Assembly (NCBI GenBank): GCA_023078555.1
Contig: CM041199.1
Coordinates: 7,569,315-7,633,314, forward strand
From: Ulva prolifera
Taxonomy: Eukaryota; Chlorophyta; Ulvophyceae; Ulvales; Ulvaceae
Length of the DNA: 64,000 nt
Direction: 5' to 3'
Of the stretch, positions 1 to 12,519 are shown piece by piece (positions within the stretch are counted from its first letter, which is position 1; the number at the start of each line of letters is the position of its first letter). The notes beneath the pieces are model-generated. The model saw nothing but the letters and a program-made list of their open reading frames with translations. It did no database searches and had not been told where the DNA came from. Position numbers and translations under genes: made by a program.

Positions 1-1405
1 CGGAAGTCTGGGCTTGTCATCTCTCGGGAGCAAGGGTTGCGATATGATGCGGGCCTGGAGGACGCGATCCTGCCGGACTGAGTTGTGAGTGCGGTTGTAG
101 TGTTCGTGTGTGTGTGAGTGTGTGTTGCAGTTGATTCGGATGAGATTCGGTTTCAGTGTTTGTTTTCTCCCGTTCACTCTTTTGTAAAAAAGTTGTATGA
201 GTGGCCTGTAGCCACGGATTCTTCTATGCAGAGCTCTAGATCGCATGCATTGGGCATCCCCCCACCAACGTTGGGAGCACGCATCAGTGGCGGCCTTCAG
301 CCAGATGACCGGCACGTCGGCTAGGGGCTGCCCAGTGCGATGTAGAAGCAGACACGGGAAACAATCGCCGCAGCGACTTCACAGAGGCATGCATGCGCAG
401 CGGCCCGACTGGGGCGACAACTTGTCGCCAACAGCACGCGCACGTTCCTGCCAGCTGCAGCCATGGACGCTGCTTCACACTGGCGCGAAGCTTGAGGCTT
501 GGACGGGTGCCGTCAATTGCAGGAACCAGATGCTGATCGTGAAGCCCACTGTTCATCATGCAAGCCCCATGGGCTCCACCGGCGCGACCAAGGTCTCCGA
601 GCCGGCTCGGCGCCGAGAGACTCCGTCATCACTGTCACATCATCACTGTCATCAAGCACTTGATCAGCTCGTGACGCTCGAGCTTGCTCCTGCACCTGCT
701 GACGTATCTGCAGCGCTTGCATGCCCCGCCGCGTTGGCCTCCAGCTGCTGTGTCCTTCGAGTTTGATCTGAAAGACTTCAGGATGTCATGATCAGATTTC
801 GGAGCCTGCTTGCCTGCTGACTACGGCTTGCCGTCGCTGTCTCGAAGCACGATTGCCTAGCCGCTGGGAAATTGTGCTTCAGGACAGCGGCTATAGCTAT
901 ACATGTCAACATCGACGGCATTCTGAACTGGATTAGCTCAGCCCTTAGGCTGCAAGCATTTGTTGTTGCCTCGCCTGAGCATTGCTTCCTGTCGATTAGA
1001 AAAACCACTGATGCATATGGCACGAGCAGCGAGAGCTCCGCCCCCGCCTTGAGGGGTACGAAGCCCTCCCCTCTGCGCCGCGCATGCACCCCTCTGGCCA
1101 TGCACGGGTCCAATCGTTACACTCCGACACACAGCACGAGTATGCGGCGATACTCGAGAGACACGAGTATGCGGCTGTGTCTCTGCCGCTGTCTCTATGC
1201 GGCAGAGACACAGCCGCTGTCTCGTGCTGTGTCGCTGTCTCTCACCTACTTCGAAGTATTCTAACTACTGGTTGGCAAAGCAGCTGCAGGCCAGCAGTAT
1301 TGTACACTAGTACTGTTGTACATGTGGGTGGGTGGTGCACTCCCGCAGCTCATGAGAGTGCACTCTCGCCATAGGCATATACTATACAGGCGTCTGGCCC
1401 ATAGA
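1..1405. other. Region without a recognised gene
   Basis: No reading frame here resembles a family I know, and the open frames overlap on both strands as expected for GC-rich non-coding DNA. On the minus strand this is the 3' flank of gene A. It holds a GT-rich stretch (about 85-200) similar to one in the retroposon-like insertion near 28622, and the strong hairpin at 1171-1217. Confidence 0.5.
1171..1217. repeat. Perfect inverted repeat, 19-bp arms
   Basis: The arm GCGGCTGTGTCTCTGCCGC (1171-1189) is followed by a 9-nt spacer and its exact reverse complement (1199-1217). It lies about 190 nt past the stop of minus-strand gene A, inside a longer stretch of 'gtctct/agagac' repeats. It could fold in the 3' part of a gene A transcript, or be part of a decayed inverted-repeat element; nothing else in the sequence decides between these. 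Confidence 0.85.
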
Positions 1406-3869
1406 TTACACCTGGGGGGCCAGTGCTGCGTCTGTTGTAGGGAGTGCGGCGCCGGGCAGCGGCGCGGGTGGAGGGTAAACCCCGGCTGCCGCCGGCGGTG
1501 CGGCCGCGGCTTGCGGCGGCCCGTGTAGTGGCGGCGGCGGTGGCGACCCGGTGCCAGGCTTGCTGCTCTCAAACCCGGGTGGTGGGGGGCCGGTTGCAAC
1601 CCCGATCGGCACCCCAGGTGCCACGTTGCATGGTTGACCCTGCACGCATCTTCCCGAACCTTAGACAGAGCTGATATGTATGCTACTCATGCTCAGCCTG
1701 AGACGCCGTCTGAGCCAGCTCATCAAGACATGCCATATCTGCCAGGGGTTGAGAAGGGAACGTTTGTGTGTGATAGTGAGTTCACACATGCGCGTTCGCA
1801 GCGCGCACAGCTGCGGCTCTTGAGATCTTGCTGCACGTGATCAGCGACAGTGTTGGGTCGCCGGGCTCGTTTGGGTCTCCGGGCCCAGATAGTTCAACTC
1901 CGAATCTTCAGGTCAAATCGTTGTATTCTTGGATCGCAGCCCTGAGGGAAACAGCCTCTGCCAGGCGAGCCAACTGGCCGGTGTGACACTGATCAGCCAT
2001 GCATACGCAACACATCACTCAAGCATGCATGCAGCGGCAATTTGCAGCAGTCGGCGCGCGGGGCCGCACCAGCTTCCCCGGCTGTGTGGGGTCCTGAGAC
2101 GCCCCATGCTGCTGCTTCTTCCGTCTGGACCGGCAGCAGAGGAGGACGCCCCCAACGACACAGGGCAGGCAGCAGCAGAGCAGCGAGCCGAGCACGATCA
2201 CGGCGATCACGCCGCCCGCGAGCCCCGAGTCCCCGTCGCCGTTGCTGGAGGGCCTGCCGCCATCCTCCGGCGCAAACCCTGACTGGGACTCGGAGACAGA
2301 GGGTGAGTAGCTGTAGTCATAAGCCGCGACTGACGGGGGGAGGTTATCGCAGGGCACGCGGACGTAATTGGTATCGTAATCATACTCCCCGTCCTCCCAC
2401 TCATAGCAGGCTATGTCTGCAGCACCAATGGTAACATTACGCAACTGAAATGCCGTCCAAGTATCTGCAATATGTACAACATCGATGTTCGATCGGCTCT
2501 GCTTACTGCTAAGACCTGCAACCTGCATTGATCAATTCATGAATTGGGTTGAAGTCATCATGACGATTCCCCCCCAGGGGGGGATGATGATGTGAGCAAG
2601 TACGTGACGATATGATTTCTCATGCATCATGTACGTGGTGAGAGATCGTTGCATGCATCCCACGGGCGTGGCTGACAGCGCAACGTGTGGCATGCACTAT
2701 AATGATGCATCGCATCGCGTCGACGATCTGCGTCACATCACGGCTGCCGAGATGAGCACTCGCACTCGCGCCCCGCGGGCCTGCATTTCTTCAATTGAAA
2801 TTACTGGAGAGCACTGTGGCCACATGGGTACAGGAGGCCTGTGGGAGCATACTCTGGAGGTTGCGGCCTGCAGCCTGTAGCCACTCCGCGTCTTCAAGCT
2901 GGTAGGTGTCGAGGCCAAGATGTCCGTGATCGCCGTCCTCGTCGGCGGTGGTGTCTCGAGCTGCCAGCAGCTGTGGCAGTGTGCTGGCATCAGCACCCTG
3001 CACATGACCTATAGGCTTACTTGGCATAATGATTGAGGCGACACGGGGCTAGCCTGGAGAATATGAGCTCATATAGACCCCGTACGGGGCTCACATGAGC
3101 TCGAGCATGCATCCAATCTCATGTTCTGCACATCAGCATCAGTCGAGGCACTGCAGCATGTTGGCTGGCGACTCTGCAATCGCAAATTGGTGTGATGTAT
3201 CTCCATGGATATAGCAACAGTGCTGCCCACTAGCAAAGCCACAATCGTGGCACGAGGCCTGAACGCTGCGCCTGGCAAGACCTGCAGTTTGAGCTTTACA
3301 GCTGGGCCCTCAGCAACAGTATCAATGATTGCTTCCGGCATAGAATCCACACGGAACTGCAATCGATACAACCGATGTCGCAATGAGATTGACATGTAGC
3401 TATACTCAGCTGAGCATCACAGATTCTGAGGGACACGCCGATCGCATGCAGGCTTGCGTCTCCGCCACCGCCCAGCCGCCGAGCTTTTCATCACCGCCGG
3501 TATCTCAGGACCCCATAAAAAAGGGATCACTGCTGTGCGCCGATTTCAATTGCAGGCCGCGACGTCTCGGATGGATCGAAAGGGCAGAAACATTCGACGT
3601 CACAGACTGTCACCGCTGTGGCCTCCACAGGATCGCCCGCGCTACAGGATGCAAGTAACTGATCGCTATATTATTGTTTTCGAATGCAGTATAGAGTATT
3701 TTCATGCTGTAACTTGCCAGGACCGCAGGCACCAGCGAGACTCCCAATTCATACTGACGCCGATACCGCGATCTGCTGAAAAGCGCACCGGGGCTGTGAC
3801 GATCGAGGAAATCAGCAGGATAGTCACATACATGCAACGCTGCACGGGCACGTCCTCTAGCAGTGCCAT
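1406..3869 (-). CDS. Gene A: single-span membrane protein of the CCC.PC family
   Basis: Exons on the minus strand: 3789-3869, possibly 3282-3356, then 2853-2997, 2070-2416 and 1406-1639 (about 293 residues; splice phases agree). Exon 1 gives a signal peptide starting MALLEDVPVQ and ends at a GTGCGC donor. The ectodomain is acidic and Tyr-rich (for example YEWEDGEYDYDTNY). One membrane span follows, LAGGVIAVIVLGSLL, running directly into CCCLPC, a second short hydrophobic stretch, and basic SRRKKQ. The last exon is a cytosolic Pro/Ala tail (78 codons with stop). The plan resembles Shisa/WBP1/VOPP1-like single-span proteins, in which juxtamembrane cysteines are often palmitoylated and proline tails bind WW or SH3 domains; homology is not proven and function is unknown. 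B is the nearest relative, in tandem upstream. The 3282-3356 exon is uncertain because I find no counterpart in B. Confidence 0.7.
1848..1972. mobile_element. Decayed hAT-like MITE copy in a gene A intron
   Basis: It starts with the family's terminal repeat CAGTGTTGGGTCG (1848-1860) and keeps inner blocks found in the better copies ('gaat.ttcaggtc', 'gcagccctg'). The opposite terminal repeat is no longer recognisable, so the right boundary is approximate. It lies in the intron between 1639 and 2070 of gene A. Confidence 0.55.
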
Positions 3870-4417
3870 GAAGGGATGCCGGGGCGAACTGCTGTCCCGT
3901 CGCCACAGCTGCTCAGCTCTTCCTATACCGGACCAGACGGTCACGCTCGTACGCATCTCTAAGACTGTGAAATGGAAATGGAAGCATGGTCATAGGTAGG
4001 CCAGAGTGCAGACTTTGCACTGCAGAGTGATCGGTCGTGCTGTCGTGACGCTGCACTGCTGACCACTCGCACGCAAGGTCGTGAACCAACATGTCCCCAT
4101 ACGCCATGGTAGCATGGTGATGGCCCATGATGATACGAATGTAACGAGAGTCTTCACAGGTGCAGGGTCGGCTTCCTTTGTGTTTGGTGGCTTTGGTGTG
4201 CTTGTGCTTTGCCCTGGCGATGCTGCCGGCCTCTCCGGCTGCTGTCCTTGCACTGCAAGGCAGCACAGGTGCAGGTTCGCACCACCGCCGCTGAAACAGG
4301 AATGTCACAACAGCGTGCAAGGCAGGAGCGCGACCCGATCGGGTCAGCGGAACTGGACACGGGCTCAGGCTGCTGGACTGCAGCTGCGCAGGCTTCATAC
4401 TTGACAAACACAACCTG

Positions 4418-4533
4418 TGGGTGTACACGTGTTGGTATGTTCTGCGTGTGGCTTGTTGCGTGGTGTGCGGTTCCCCTGGTCGTTGCCCGCGGCGCTACCT
4501 GCCTTGCTTGCTTTGTCTTTGTAACACACACTT
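4418..4533 (+). mobile_element. Short retroposon-like insertion with 14-bp target duplication
   Basis: ACAAACACAACCTG occurs directly on both sides (4404-4417 and 4534-4547). The insert ends in 'ctttgtctttgtaac' plus a few bases, the 3' signature shared with the copies at 22623, 31460 and 59544. The same host sequence is present once, without the insert, at about 8115-8128 upstream of gene B, which is the unoccupied site in the tandem duplicate. It lies about 550 nt upstream of the start of gene A. Confidence 0.85.
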
Positions 4534-4663
4534 ACAAACACAACCTGCAATGCACATGGCACCAATACATATGATATTTTACACTGTGGTACAGACTGGT
4601 GGTGCACGCCCGCAGCTTACTCTTGCCACAAGCATATCCTGTACAGGCACCCCAGCCAGTAGG

Positions 4664-4907
4664 CTAAACCTGGGGCGTGCTCGCGGCGTTCACATCGGCG
4701 GCAGCTGCAGGGGCTGCAGGGGCTGCGGCGCCGGGAAGCGGTGCAGGCGGCAGGTACACCCCCGCATCCAGCGGCGGCAGCGGGCCGCGCGGCAGCGGGC
4801 CGCGCGGCAGCGGCGGCGCCGCCGCGGGCTGCGGAGGTGGTGGGGGAGGCGGTGCAGCCTGCGGCGGCCAGGGCGGCGGCGGTGCGGGCTGCGGGGGCCC
4901 GGGCGGC

Positions 4908-4949
<42 letters not shown>

Positions 4950-7722
4950 CCGGACCCCGGCTTGCTGACCTCATAATTATTCATTGCGGGTGTTTGTTGG
5001 TTGGAGGCTACCCCGACCGGCACCCCAGGCGCCACGTTGTATGGCTGACCCTGCACGCATCTTCCCTACTCAGGTCCAACATGCATGCTCCTGACGCAGG
5101 AACAACAACGTTGCCTGTGCCTTTGCAAGGTAACTGGATTTGACAGGCTGATTGCTTTGATCATGGACTTGAGAAGATCTGCCCGTGATCATCCATACAC
5201 AGCATCATTCACGCATCGCAGACAGCGGCTCCGGGCCGCACCGCTTGCCCGGGCTGTGCCGGCGCCTGAGACACCGCCTTGCCCTGCTTCTTCCGTTTGG
5301 ACCTGCAGAAGAGGAAGACACCCCCCACGACACAGGGCAGGCAGCAGCAGAGCAGCGAGCCGAGCACGATCGCGGCGATCACGCCGCCCGCGAGCCCCGA
5401 GTCCCCGTCGCCGTCGCTGGAGGGCCTGCCGCCGCCCTCCACTGCAAACCCTGACTGGGACTCGGAGACAGAGGGTGAGTAGCTGTAGTCGCTGGCCGTG
5501 GTCGTCGCGCCTTCGCAGGGCACGGGGACGTAGTTGTAGTTGTATTCATACTCCGTGCCCTCCCACTCCCACTCCCACTCCCAATCGTAGCAGCCGGTAT
5601 CTGCATCACCAACGGCAATGTTACGCCGCTGCCGCTGAGGCGCTGCACTACGACTGTGCATACTACACAGCAGCGGCTGTGATGGCGTGCAAGGACGGTG
5701 TCAGTGTGCGGCGGTACGGTCCGGTCGTGACAGTCTGTGTCCGATGCTGGCGGTTGCTTGCGTGTGTGGTGCCCCAGTTTGTGTCCTGCGGGGTGAGCCT
5801 CCCCTGCCTCTCTCGCTTTGTCCTTGCAACACTTGTGCTGTACAGGATCTGATCAAACTAATTCCCGCATTTGGTCACCCTCGGTCCGGCTGCATTGAAG
5901 CATGCTGATGTAGTTCTCCCCAGGTGGAGATCAGTTGTCAGCACAAATACAACATGCGATGTGGTGCATGGTTGGATCATGTGGGCAGCACCGGGGAGTC
6001 TCGGTGGATGCGGCCCCAGGGCCTGGCATCGCCGATACAGTGCCCCCCGAGATGCATGCCTGTGGCAGGCAGCCTGCGGGCACGATGGCATAGCAGGGAG
6101 GCCACGGGCGGTGCAGCGACCACTCCGCAGACGTCAACTAAGCTCAATTCCGCGAGTAGACATCTCTCACGAGCGTCCAGAATGAATGCACGCAACAGCG
6201 CCGCGCGCGTGCGTCCCAAGACAGTGCGGGGTCGCCTTGTCACATTTTCAGGGCTGCCACCCGGCAATCAGATCTGATCAATTGAATTTATTGTATGTAA
6301 TCAGGCCCAACGACCCAATTGTTTACACTAATGGGTACTAGCTGGTGGGGGTGTGAAACGCACTCTGGAGGTTGCGGCCTGCAGCGAGCAGCCACTCCTC
6401 GTCCTCAAGCTGGTTAATGTCCAGGCCCAGAATGCCGTGATCGCCGTCCTCATCTATGTCGGCGCTGGTCCCTGGGGATTCCAGCAGCTGTGGCAGGTGG
6501 CTGGCACCAGTGGCCTGCAGGGTGGTCGACATGTACATCATTCAACATAGAGCACTACTCTAATAGGCGACTGGTACTGGCCTGGAAAGTGTGAACTCGG
6601 TGAACGCTCGAGCAACTCATGAGTGGCATGCATGGTTGTTGACTGCACGTATTCATCTCTTGTTCTGAACATAGGCAACAGGCGACGAGGCGGGTGTACT
6701 ATGGCACGGCGGAAGCAGCGAGCAGCTTGACAACAGGGTCGTTGAACCAGCACAACGCACCCAAGCCACGTGGTACAGCCCCCACAGAGCATGCACTCGT
6801 TGGATTCCGGCACCGAGCCACGCGAATCGGACCCCGCACAAGCAGAGCCCAGCGCGTCCACAACAACAGCCCAACGTACACACCAACACGCACCCACAGA
6901 GACATAATTATATTGAACACGCATGAGCCTGCCCATGCGAGCAAATTTACACGCACAATCACGTGGGTACCCTCACAGTCACCGCAACAGCCCCGCATGT
7001 GGTGCCCCAACCCGAGGCTGCCCGGACGAGCCACTCCATGGCAGGGGGCTGCAGCCACCCGTGTTGGGTCGCCTTGCGGCCACACTTGTTGGGGCTGCCA
7101 TCCAGAAATGATACCTATGTATTCAGAATCGTTCTGTGTGATCGGGCCTGAAGACCCAACACTGCCAGGCCCTGACCCCCGGCCCTCCTCTCACGTTCGC
7201 AACTGCCGTGATGTGCAATAGATAAAAATAATCGACCGGTATTGCGATCGATGTACTTGATCACACATGTAGCTGTACGTTGCTGATCATCACTGAGGCG
7301 CCAGTCCATCGCATGCAGTTTTGAGTTTCCGCCACCGCCCAGACGCCGTGGCTGCAATCGCCGCCGGTGTCGCAGGACTCTGAGCTGGTTGCAGTAGGCC
7401 GTCTTCCAGCGGGCGGCAGCAACGTCTCGGATGCATCGAAAGCGATATGCGGTTACCTCACTCGCTTTCACCATTCGTGCTACAACACACGCGACAGAAC
7501 ATCACATCGGTCACCGATTACGGTAATCGCTAAATGCATTATCATGCTGCAAACTGCCAGGCCCGTAGCTACAGTTAATAGAATGTCGCATAGGTGACAC
7601 TTCCGATTGACGCAGGTTTCGCGATCTGCTCGAGAGCGCACCAGGGCGATGATGACCGGGAAAATCAGCAGAAACACCACATGCATGCCAAACTGCACGG
7701 GTACATCATCTAGCAGTGCCAT
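4664..7722 (-). CDS. Gene B: single-span CCC.PC membrane protein with polyproline tail
   Basis: Exons 7642-7722, 6364-6514, 5242-5600 and 4664-5050 join in phase to 325 residues. The start MALLDDVPVQ heads a signal peptide that ends at a GTGCGC donor. The second exon (ending AAGRNLQ) supplies an acidic ectodomain. The third has a WEWEWEWE run made by a 6-bp tandem repeat, a Tyr-rich stretch, the span LAGGVIAAIVLGSLL, then CCCLPC and basic SKRKKQ. The last exon encodes about 128 residues, including an uninterrupted run of 16 prolines and GPPQPAPPPPWPPQ, a likely ligand for SH3, EVH1 or profilin domains (inference). It is the tandem sister of gene A and keeps an A-like 5' flank. Two decayed MITEs sit in its introns. 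The molecular role is unknown. Confidence 0.78.
5560..5582 (-). repeat. Coding microsatellite for Trp-Glu repeats
   Basis: About four units of a 6-bp repeat, read on the minus strand as TGG GAG, encode WEWEWEWE in the ectodomain of gene B. Gene A has only WED at this place, so the expansion is specific to B. Unit gain or loss keeps the frame. Confidence 0.85.
6222..6321. mobile_element. Decayed hAT-like MITE copy in a gene B intron
   Basis: It begins CAGTGCGGGGTCG and ends near CGACCCAATTG, with the inner 'tcagggctgccac' block of the family. No clear 8-bp target duplication remains, so this is an old copy. It lies in the intron between exons 5600 and 6364 of gene B. Confidence 0.6.
7059..7164. 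mobile_element. hAT-like MITE copy in a gene B intron
   Basis: The terminal inverted repeats TGTTGGGTC (7062-7070) and GACCCAACA (7153-7161) enclose the family's inner sequence. The flanks do not show a clean target duplication. It sits in the first intron of gene B (6515-7641). Confidence 0.7.
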
Positions 7723-8134
7723 GATGCGAACGCGGGGACACATGTACAATGCCGGCCTGTTGCGACAGCAGCAGAGCTCTGCGTACCAGACCAGATGGTC
7801 ACGCTCTTACGCAATTTGGAGGCTGCCGAACGGGGACAAGAACGTGGCATAGGCCTGGGTATACGAGTGTGCAGCGTGATTGGCCGTGCTGTTGCGACAC
7901 TGCAATACGACCAATAGCATGCACAGTCGTGGATCAAGGCGTTCCACTGTATGTAGCTCTCCAGTACGTAATTCTTCACCGCTGCAGCTTCGCATCACCG
8001 CCGCTGAATCAGCACTCTCACACCAGCGTTGCAATCATGGGCGCAACCAGATCGGGTCTGCGGAACAGGGCACAACCTTGGCCTGCCAGCTTGCAGCTGC
8101 GCACGCTTCACAGTTGACAAACACAACCTGGTAG
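7723..8134 (-). promoter_or_regulatory. 5' flank of gene B, duplicated from or with that of gene A
   Basis: The 400 nt upstream of gene B aligns in patches with the 550 nt upstream of gene A (3870-4417), up to a shared 'ttgacaaacacaacctg'. The duplication that produced the A/B pair therefore included the 5' flank, which probably carries the promoter. I see no TATA box or other site I could name with confidence. Confidence 0.45.
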
Positions 8135-9696
8135 CGCTGCTATACGATGTTGGCATGATCTGGGCAGACCAGTGCTGCTCTTCAGGAGACACACCCATGG
8201 AGTAATCTTGTTGTTCTGATTTCTGCGATGGCACAAAGGCCCTCTGTGGCTACATATGCAGCAGCTCTGCCAGCTGCTATTTAAAGCAGCAACTGTGCTG
8301 CAAGCACAAATTCGTAATCGAGGTGCAATTGTGTGTGCTGGCATGGCCACGGTGCTGCTCCATGCATGGCACTGCTGGCATGCAGCAGACATACCAGGTC
8401 GCAGCTGTACAGGCCTCACAGCTGAACACAACCCGTTACAACATAGTCAGCTGTTACAAAATAGTCAGCTGTTGCGAAGTGATCAACATGTGCAACGGCT
8501 TACCATCAGACAATTGTGGTCACGTCATACTGCTGCAAACTCCTAGCGAGCTCCGCCAACTGTTTCACACACATGATGATGCAGTGCATCCTGGGGCAGC
8601 CTGCAGTGCAGCATACCCTGGCCCAGCCGTTCACGGCCACATTGGCAAACATTTTAAGCGAGTTCACAACACAAGCGTGTGCTGCTTTCGACACAGCAGC
8701 AGGGACGCGAGAGGGCCCCCAAGGGATCTTCGTGTCGGCACGCCCGAGGTGCGCATCAAGCTCTGCATCTTTTAGTATTATCAGATGATGCGCCTGACGC
8801 TCTCGCGGATCGACAGCAAGTCCGTCCAGTCGGCCCCCAAAAGGACAGACAGGCTGGGTGGGGGGGGGGGGGGGGGGGGGGGCTAGGCGGCGGCGGCTCG
8901 CGGACAGCAGGCAGCGATGCTGGGGTGGAGGGGCGAGGGTTTCGATGGCGCTGCCAGCTCCAATTTGCTGAACTCCTACAGTGGGATCAGGCTGCGCTCC
9001 ACGGCCCTGGGTCTAGACTGCAGCCGAGACCAGCTGGTCTGTCCGCCCGCAGCGATGATGCGTCCTTTACCCTTCCGCCTTTCCATGGTCATCGCGGCGC
9101 CTATCGCTGCTGCCGCGATGTGCCACTCGGGGGGCGCAGGGGATGACGGGCAGCAGCTGTCACTCACGGCCCCGCCGCACTGGGCCGAGTGCAGGTGAAC
9201 CCCCGTCACACATGCTGCCGACGCCGCCGACGCTATCAAAGCCGCCGAGGCTGGTCTAGCGCAAACGACAGGAGCGGCGAAGCGGCATGCACATGGCCTG
9301 TACGTGCGCCATGACCATGTCGCGGCCCGCGCCCACCGGCGAGCCAGCTGATTTGCCACGCCCGGACACAGCAGGCGCGTCGAGCGGCCAGGATGGCACA
9401 GCACAGCACAGCTACCTCGGCTCGTCCCCCCTGGACACCCGGACACCACATTGATGCAAACACAGCACAGCACAGCACGGGACAGTGCAGCGCAGGCCGT
9501 GACAACACAGCACAACACCGCACCCAAGCCGCGACAGAAGCGCAGCACAGCACAGGCCGCGGCCTTGGCCGGTATGGGCAACACCCAAGACACTGTGCTG
9601 TCGCACGCACAGAGGGTCACAGCCAGTGATACCTGCCTGTCCGGCTCTGTCCTTGTTGCACACAGTGCAGTGTCGCGACACATGTCGGTGACGAGC
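8135..9696. other. Region without a recognised gene
   Basis: The region lies between genes B and C. It contains a 23-nt G run (8860-8882), GGC-rich low complexity after it, and a CAGCA-rich stretch (about 9390-9560). Long open frames exist on both strands at 8976-9893 but follow the compositional bias and resemble nothing I know. Confidence 0.45.
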
Positions 9697-11759
9697 TTAT
9701 TGCAGCTGGTAGGTGGCGTAGGGGCCGGGGGGCTGTGTGGCTGGAGGGGGTACACCATGCGGGGCCGGGGGGGCGCTTGCGGGCTTGCCACCCTGCGGCT
9801 GCGGCCCCCACTGCGGCGGATCCCCCCACTGTGGCGGAGGGGCGCTGGCGGCCGTCCCGATCGGCGCCAGGGGGTGCTGCTGCACCTGCACACAAATCCG
9901 CGGCCGTGGAGCGTGGCTTGTGGTGCACTCTGTGGCGCAAGAGGTCAGCGTGGCTGTGCGATGCGGAGCAGCCCGATGCAGACACAAGTCTCCACAACGT
10001 GAACATCTTGCGGCGAGAGTGCCCGATCATCTTTGCACAAAGGCTTTGAAGCGCTGCTTCCTGACATGCCAGTTCCTGAATTCCTGAATCACCACGGTGA
10101 AGCACCCAGCGAACGAAGCCTGCGAAGTTCACCATCTCCACAGCCAACTCAACCAACTCAATGACGACGGGCCTTCGACGGCAATTCCATGGCAGACTCC
10201 GCTGTCAGTTGAAATGCGAAACATGCGCTCAATATCCACAGCATCAACTCTAAACACACGACCTGGCAAGATTACGGTGTAATGTGGCTTCGGGGTCCGG
10301 GGAGGGGCCGCACCGGGTGGCCGTAGTGCAGCCCGCCGGGGGCCGGCGGCGCCGCGAGCGCCTGCTCCCGCCGCCGCTGGCTCGCCTGCGCGATGCAGCA
10401 GCAGATGACGGCGGCGACGATGCAGGGCACGCAGCAGCAGAGGCTCGAGAGGACGGCGAAGGCAATGATGGCGCCGGCGGCGGCCGCGGCCGCGCCCGCC
10501 GGCACGTCGTCGCAGTCGTCTGCCCAGGTGTAGCTCTCGTAGTCATCGCCCTCGTGTCCCTCACCGAAACGGCCTTCATTGGAGCGGCCGTCGCTGTAGC
10601 GGGTCTCATGGCAGTTGACATCTGCATCAGCTGTGTTTGTCAGAAGTTGCGGTGGACGCTGCGGGCGGTGATCTGCGGGAATCGGTGCGCAAGGAGTGAG
10701 CGATTGAGTCCCGACGATGAGGCGCCTTATGCGGGAATCGGAGTGGGGTGTTCGGAGTCCAGTCGGCATTTCCTGCTACGACTGGTGAAATGTGGTGGTT
10801 GCGTTGCGATCAGCGCGAAGGAGAACGCAGGCGATGGGTGTCTGTGACGAGATGAGGTAGCGATCTCGATTGTGGTGCACTCGTCACATGGCCTCTTGCA
10901 TACGTAGACACAGCCATATTCCAGAAATGCCTGCTGCTGAGCTTGCAACACATCGCTGTAGCGTGAGATTCCTGCTGTGCTGCGGTGTAGCTGAACGAGG
11001 CTCACCTTTGAGTGAGCGGCTTGTTGAGAGTAGCCTGAAGCCACGATGGAGCATCCCGCCCTCGTTGCTGAATCCTGCTGAGACACCAGAGCCACTGCCC
11101 TACAGTGACGCGTATTGTTTTTGTGGTTCACAAAGGAAGGAGGACGAGGAGGCTTTGAAACGTTACTAAGAAATGCTTCATTGCTAGCATGATCTGGGGT
11201 GCCTCAGGACGCTGCAGTTGTGTCAGTATGGCTCAAGAATCAAAGTGTGTACTGAGGCACCGGGTCGCCTGAGCCAAACTTTACTAAGGATTTGGCTGAT
11301 ACAGCATCAAATTGAGGACATCGGAGGATATGGATCACATGAACGGCATGATGGCGGGAAGTACCAACAGGCTGTACACTTGGGCTTGGCATAGCACCGA
11401 CTACAGACTGATAGCCTTTGCCCATGACAAGGCGACGATCATTATTTATTGTGGACATGAACTCAATCTACGACAGAAAATCGCCGCAATATGACATCGA
11501 GTTGTCTGGCTTTCACAACACGAGCGCTGTGTTGCTCGATGCAGAACTTGAGCGCAGGCGCAGGCGAAATAAGCAACAATCATAGAGCAGTGAAAGACAG
11601 ACACGCACTGTGATGTGATCGTCGAAATTAACGACTGAAACATATGAAGAGCGTGCTCTCGAGGCGCACCGATGCCAAACCCAGCTGGCGACTAGCCAGA
11701 GCTGTGCCACAGGCCAGTAGCAGTGACAAAGCCACAAATATACCAGTCTTCGTAATCAT
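9697..11759 (-). CDS. Gene C: divergent member of the CCC.PC membrane protein family
   Basis: Three exons are clear: 11670-11759 (signal peptide beginning MITKTGIFVALSLLLACG and ending at a GTGCGC donor), 10314-10621 (ectodomain, membrane span and cysteines) and 9697-9885 (Pro-rich tail ending in YATYQLQ). The middle exon reads AGAIIAFAVLSSLCCCVPC and then a second cysteine cluster, VICCCIA, before basic QRRRE, so it has more juxtamembrane cysteines than its relatives. Exon 1 ends in phase 0 and the central exon begins in phase 1, so at least one exon between 10622 and 11669 is missing from this model. Placement in the family rests on the shared exon plan, the phases and the CCC.PC motif. Function is unknown. 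Confidence 0.65.
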
Positions 11760-12519
11760 GCCGATCGGCTGTGGGCCAGTTGCAAGGCTGTGTGACACGG
11801 CACGGAGCAGATGACGCCAGTGATCTGAAAGCGTGCAAATTGATCGGTTTAGATACACATTCAGGCTCTGAGATGAATATTTTGAACTATATAATACTAT
11901 GTAGACGATGACGCGGACTCGGAGTCGTTTTCCTGACACCTCTCACCATACACAGACCGCACCAGAATGCTTCGGAGCGCAGTAATGCCAAAGACATCCA
12001 AGTTGTAATCATCAGGATGTCACATCGGCCTGTATAATCGCTGCAAGTATGTGCAAATCCTCAAGTACACGGATTGATGTGAGAGCTCGCCATGCGCATG
12101 CATGCGCCACAAAGCGCGTGACACGTGCGCATGCGCAACATCATGTATGCTATTCAGCTTCCATGCAACTGACGTCTCGGAGACGTTTGTGAGGACATGA
12201 AGCAGGCAGCTCCATGTTTGAGGACGATGCGGATTTCCATAGAAAGGCAGGGAAAAGAAATTCGAAAGTTCGAAGTCCGAAAGCCTCTGCAGTTCGAAAG
12301 CCATGGCGCCGTACGCGATAGCGCGTGGTGGGGGTCCACGGCGCCAGAGGCCGTGGCGCAGGTGCACATCAGGTAAGCAACGCTGCCAAGCGGCCACGCG
12401 TACGCACCCTCGCGCCGCATGCGCATCGCAGCCGCTGTACGACGCGCCGCGCCGCACCCAACGCTCCATCGCAGCGCCACCCCCCCCTCCAGCAAGCGCA
12501 GTTCAACCCCCAGCGGCAG

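Noticed and set aside
8976-9893. 305-codon minus-strand open frame
   Set aside because: It overlaps the tail exon of gene C in another frame and contains CAGCA low complexity; no protein-like motifs.
10097-10280. FRVD-like peptide on the minus strand resembling the uncertain extra exon of gene A
   Set aside because: It lies inside the intron between the membrane-span exon and tail exon of gene C, the wrong position for an ectodomain exon.
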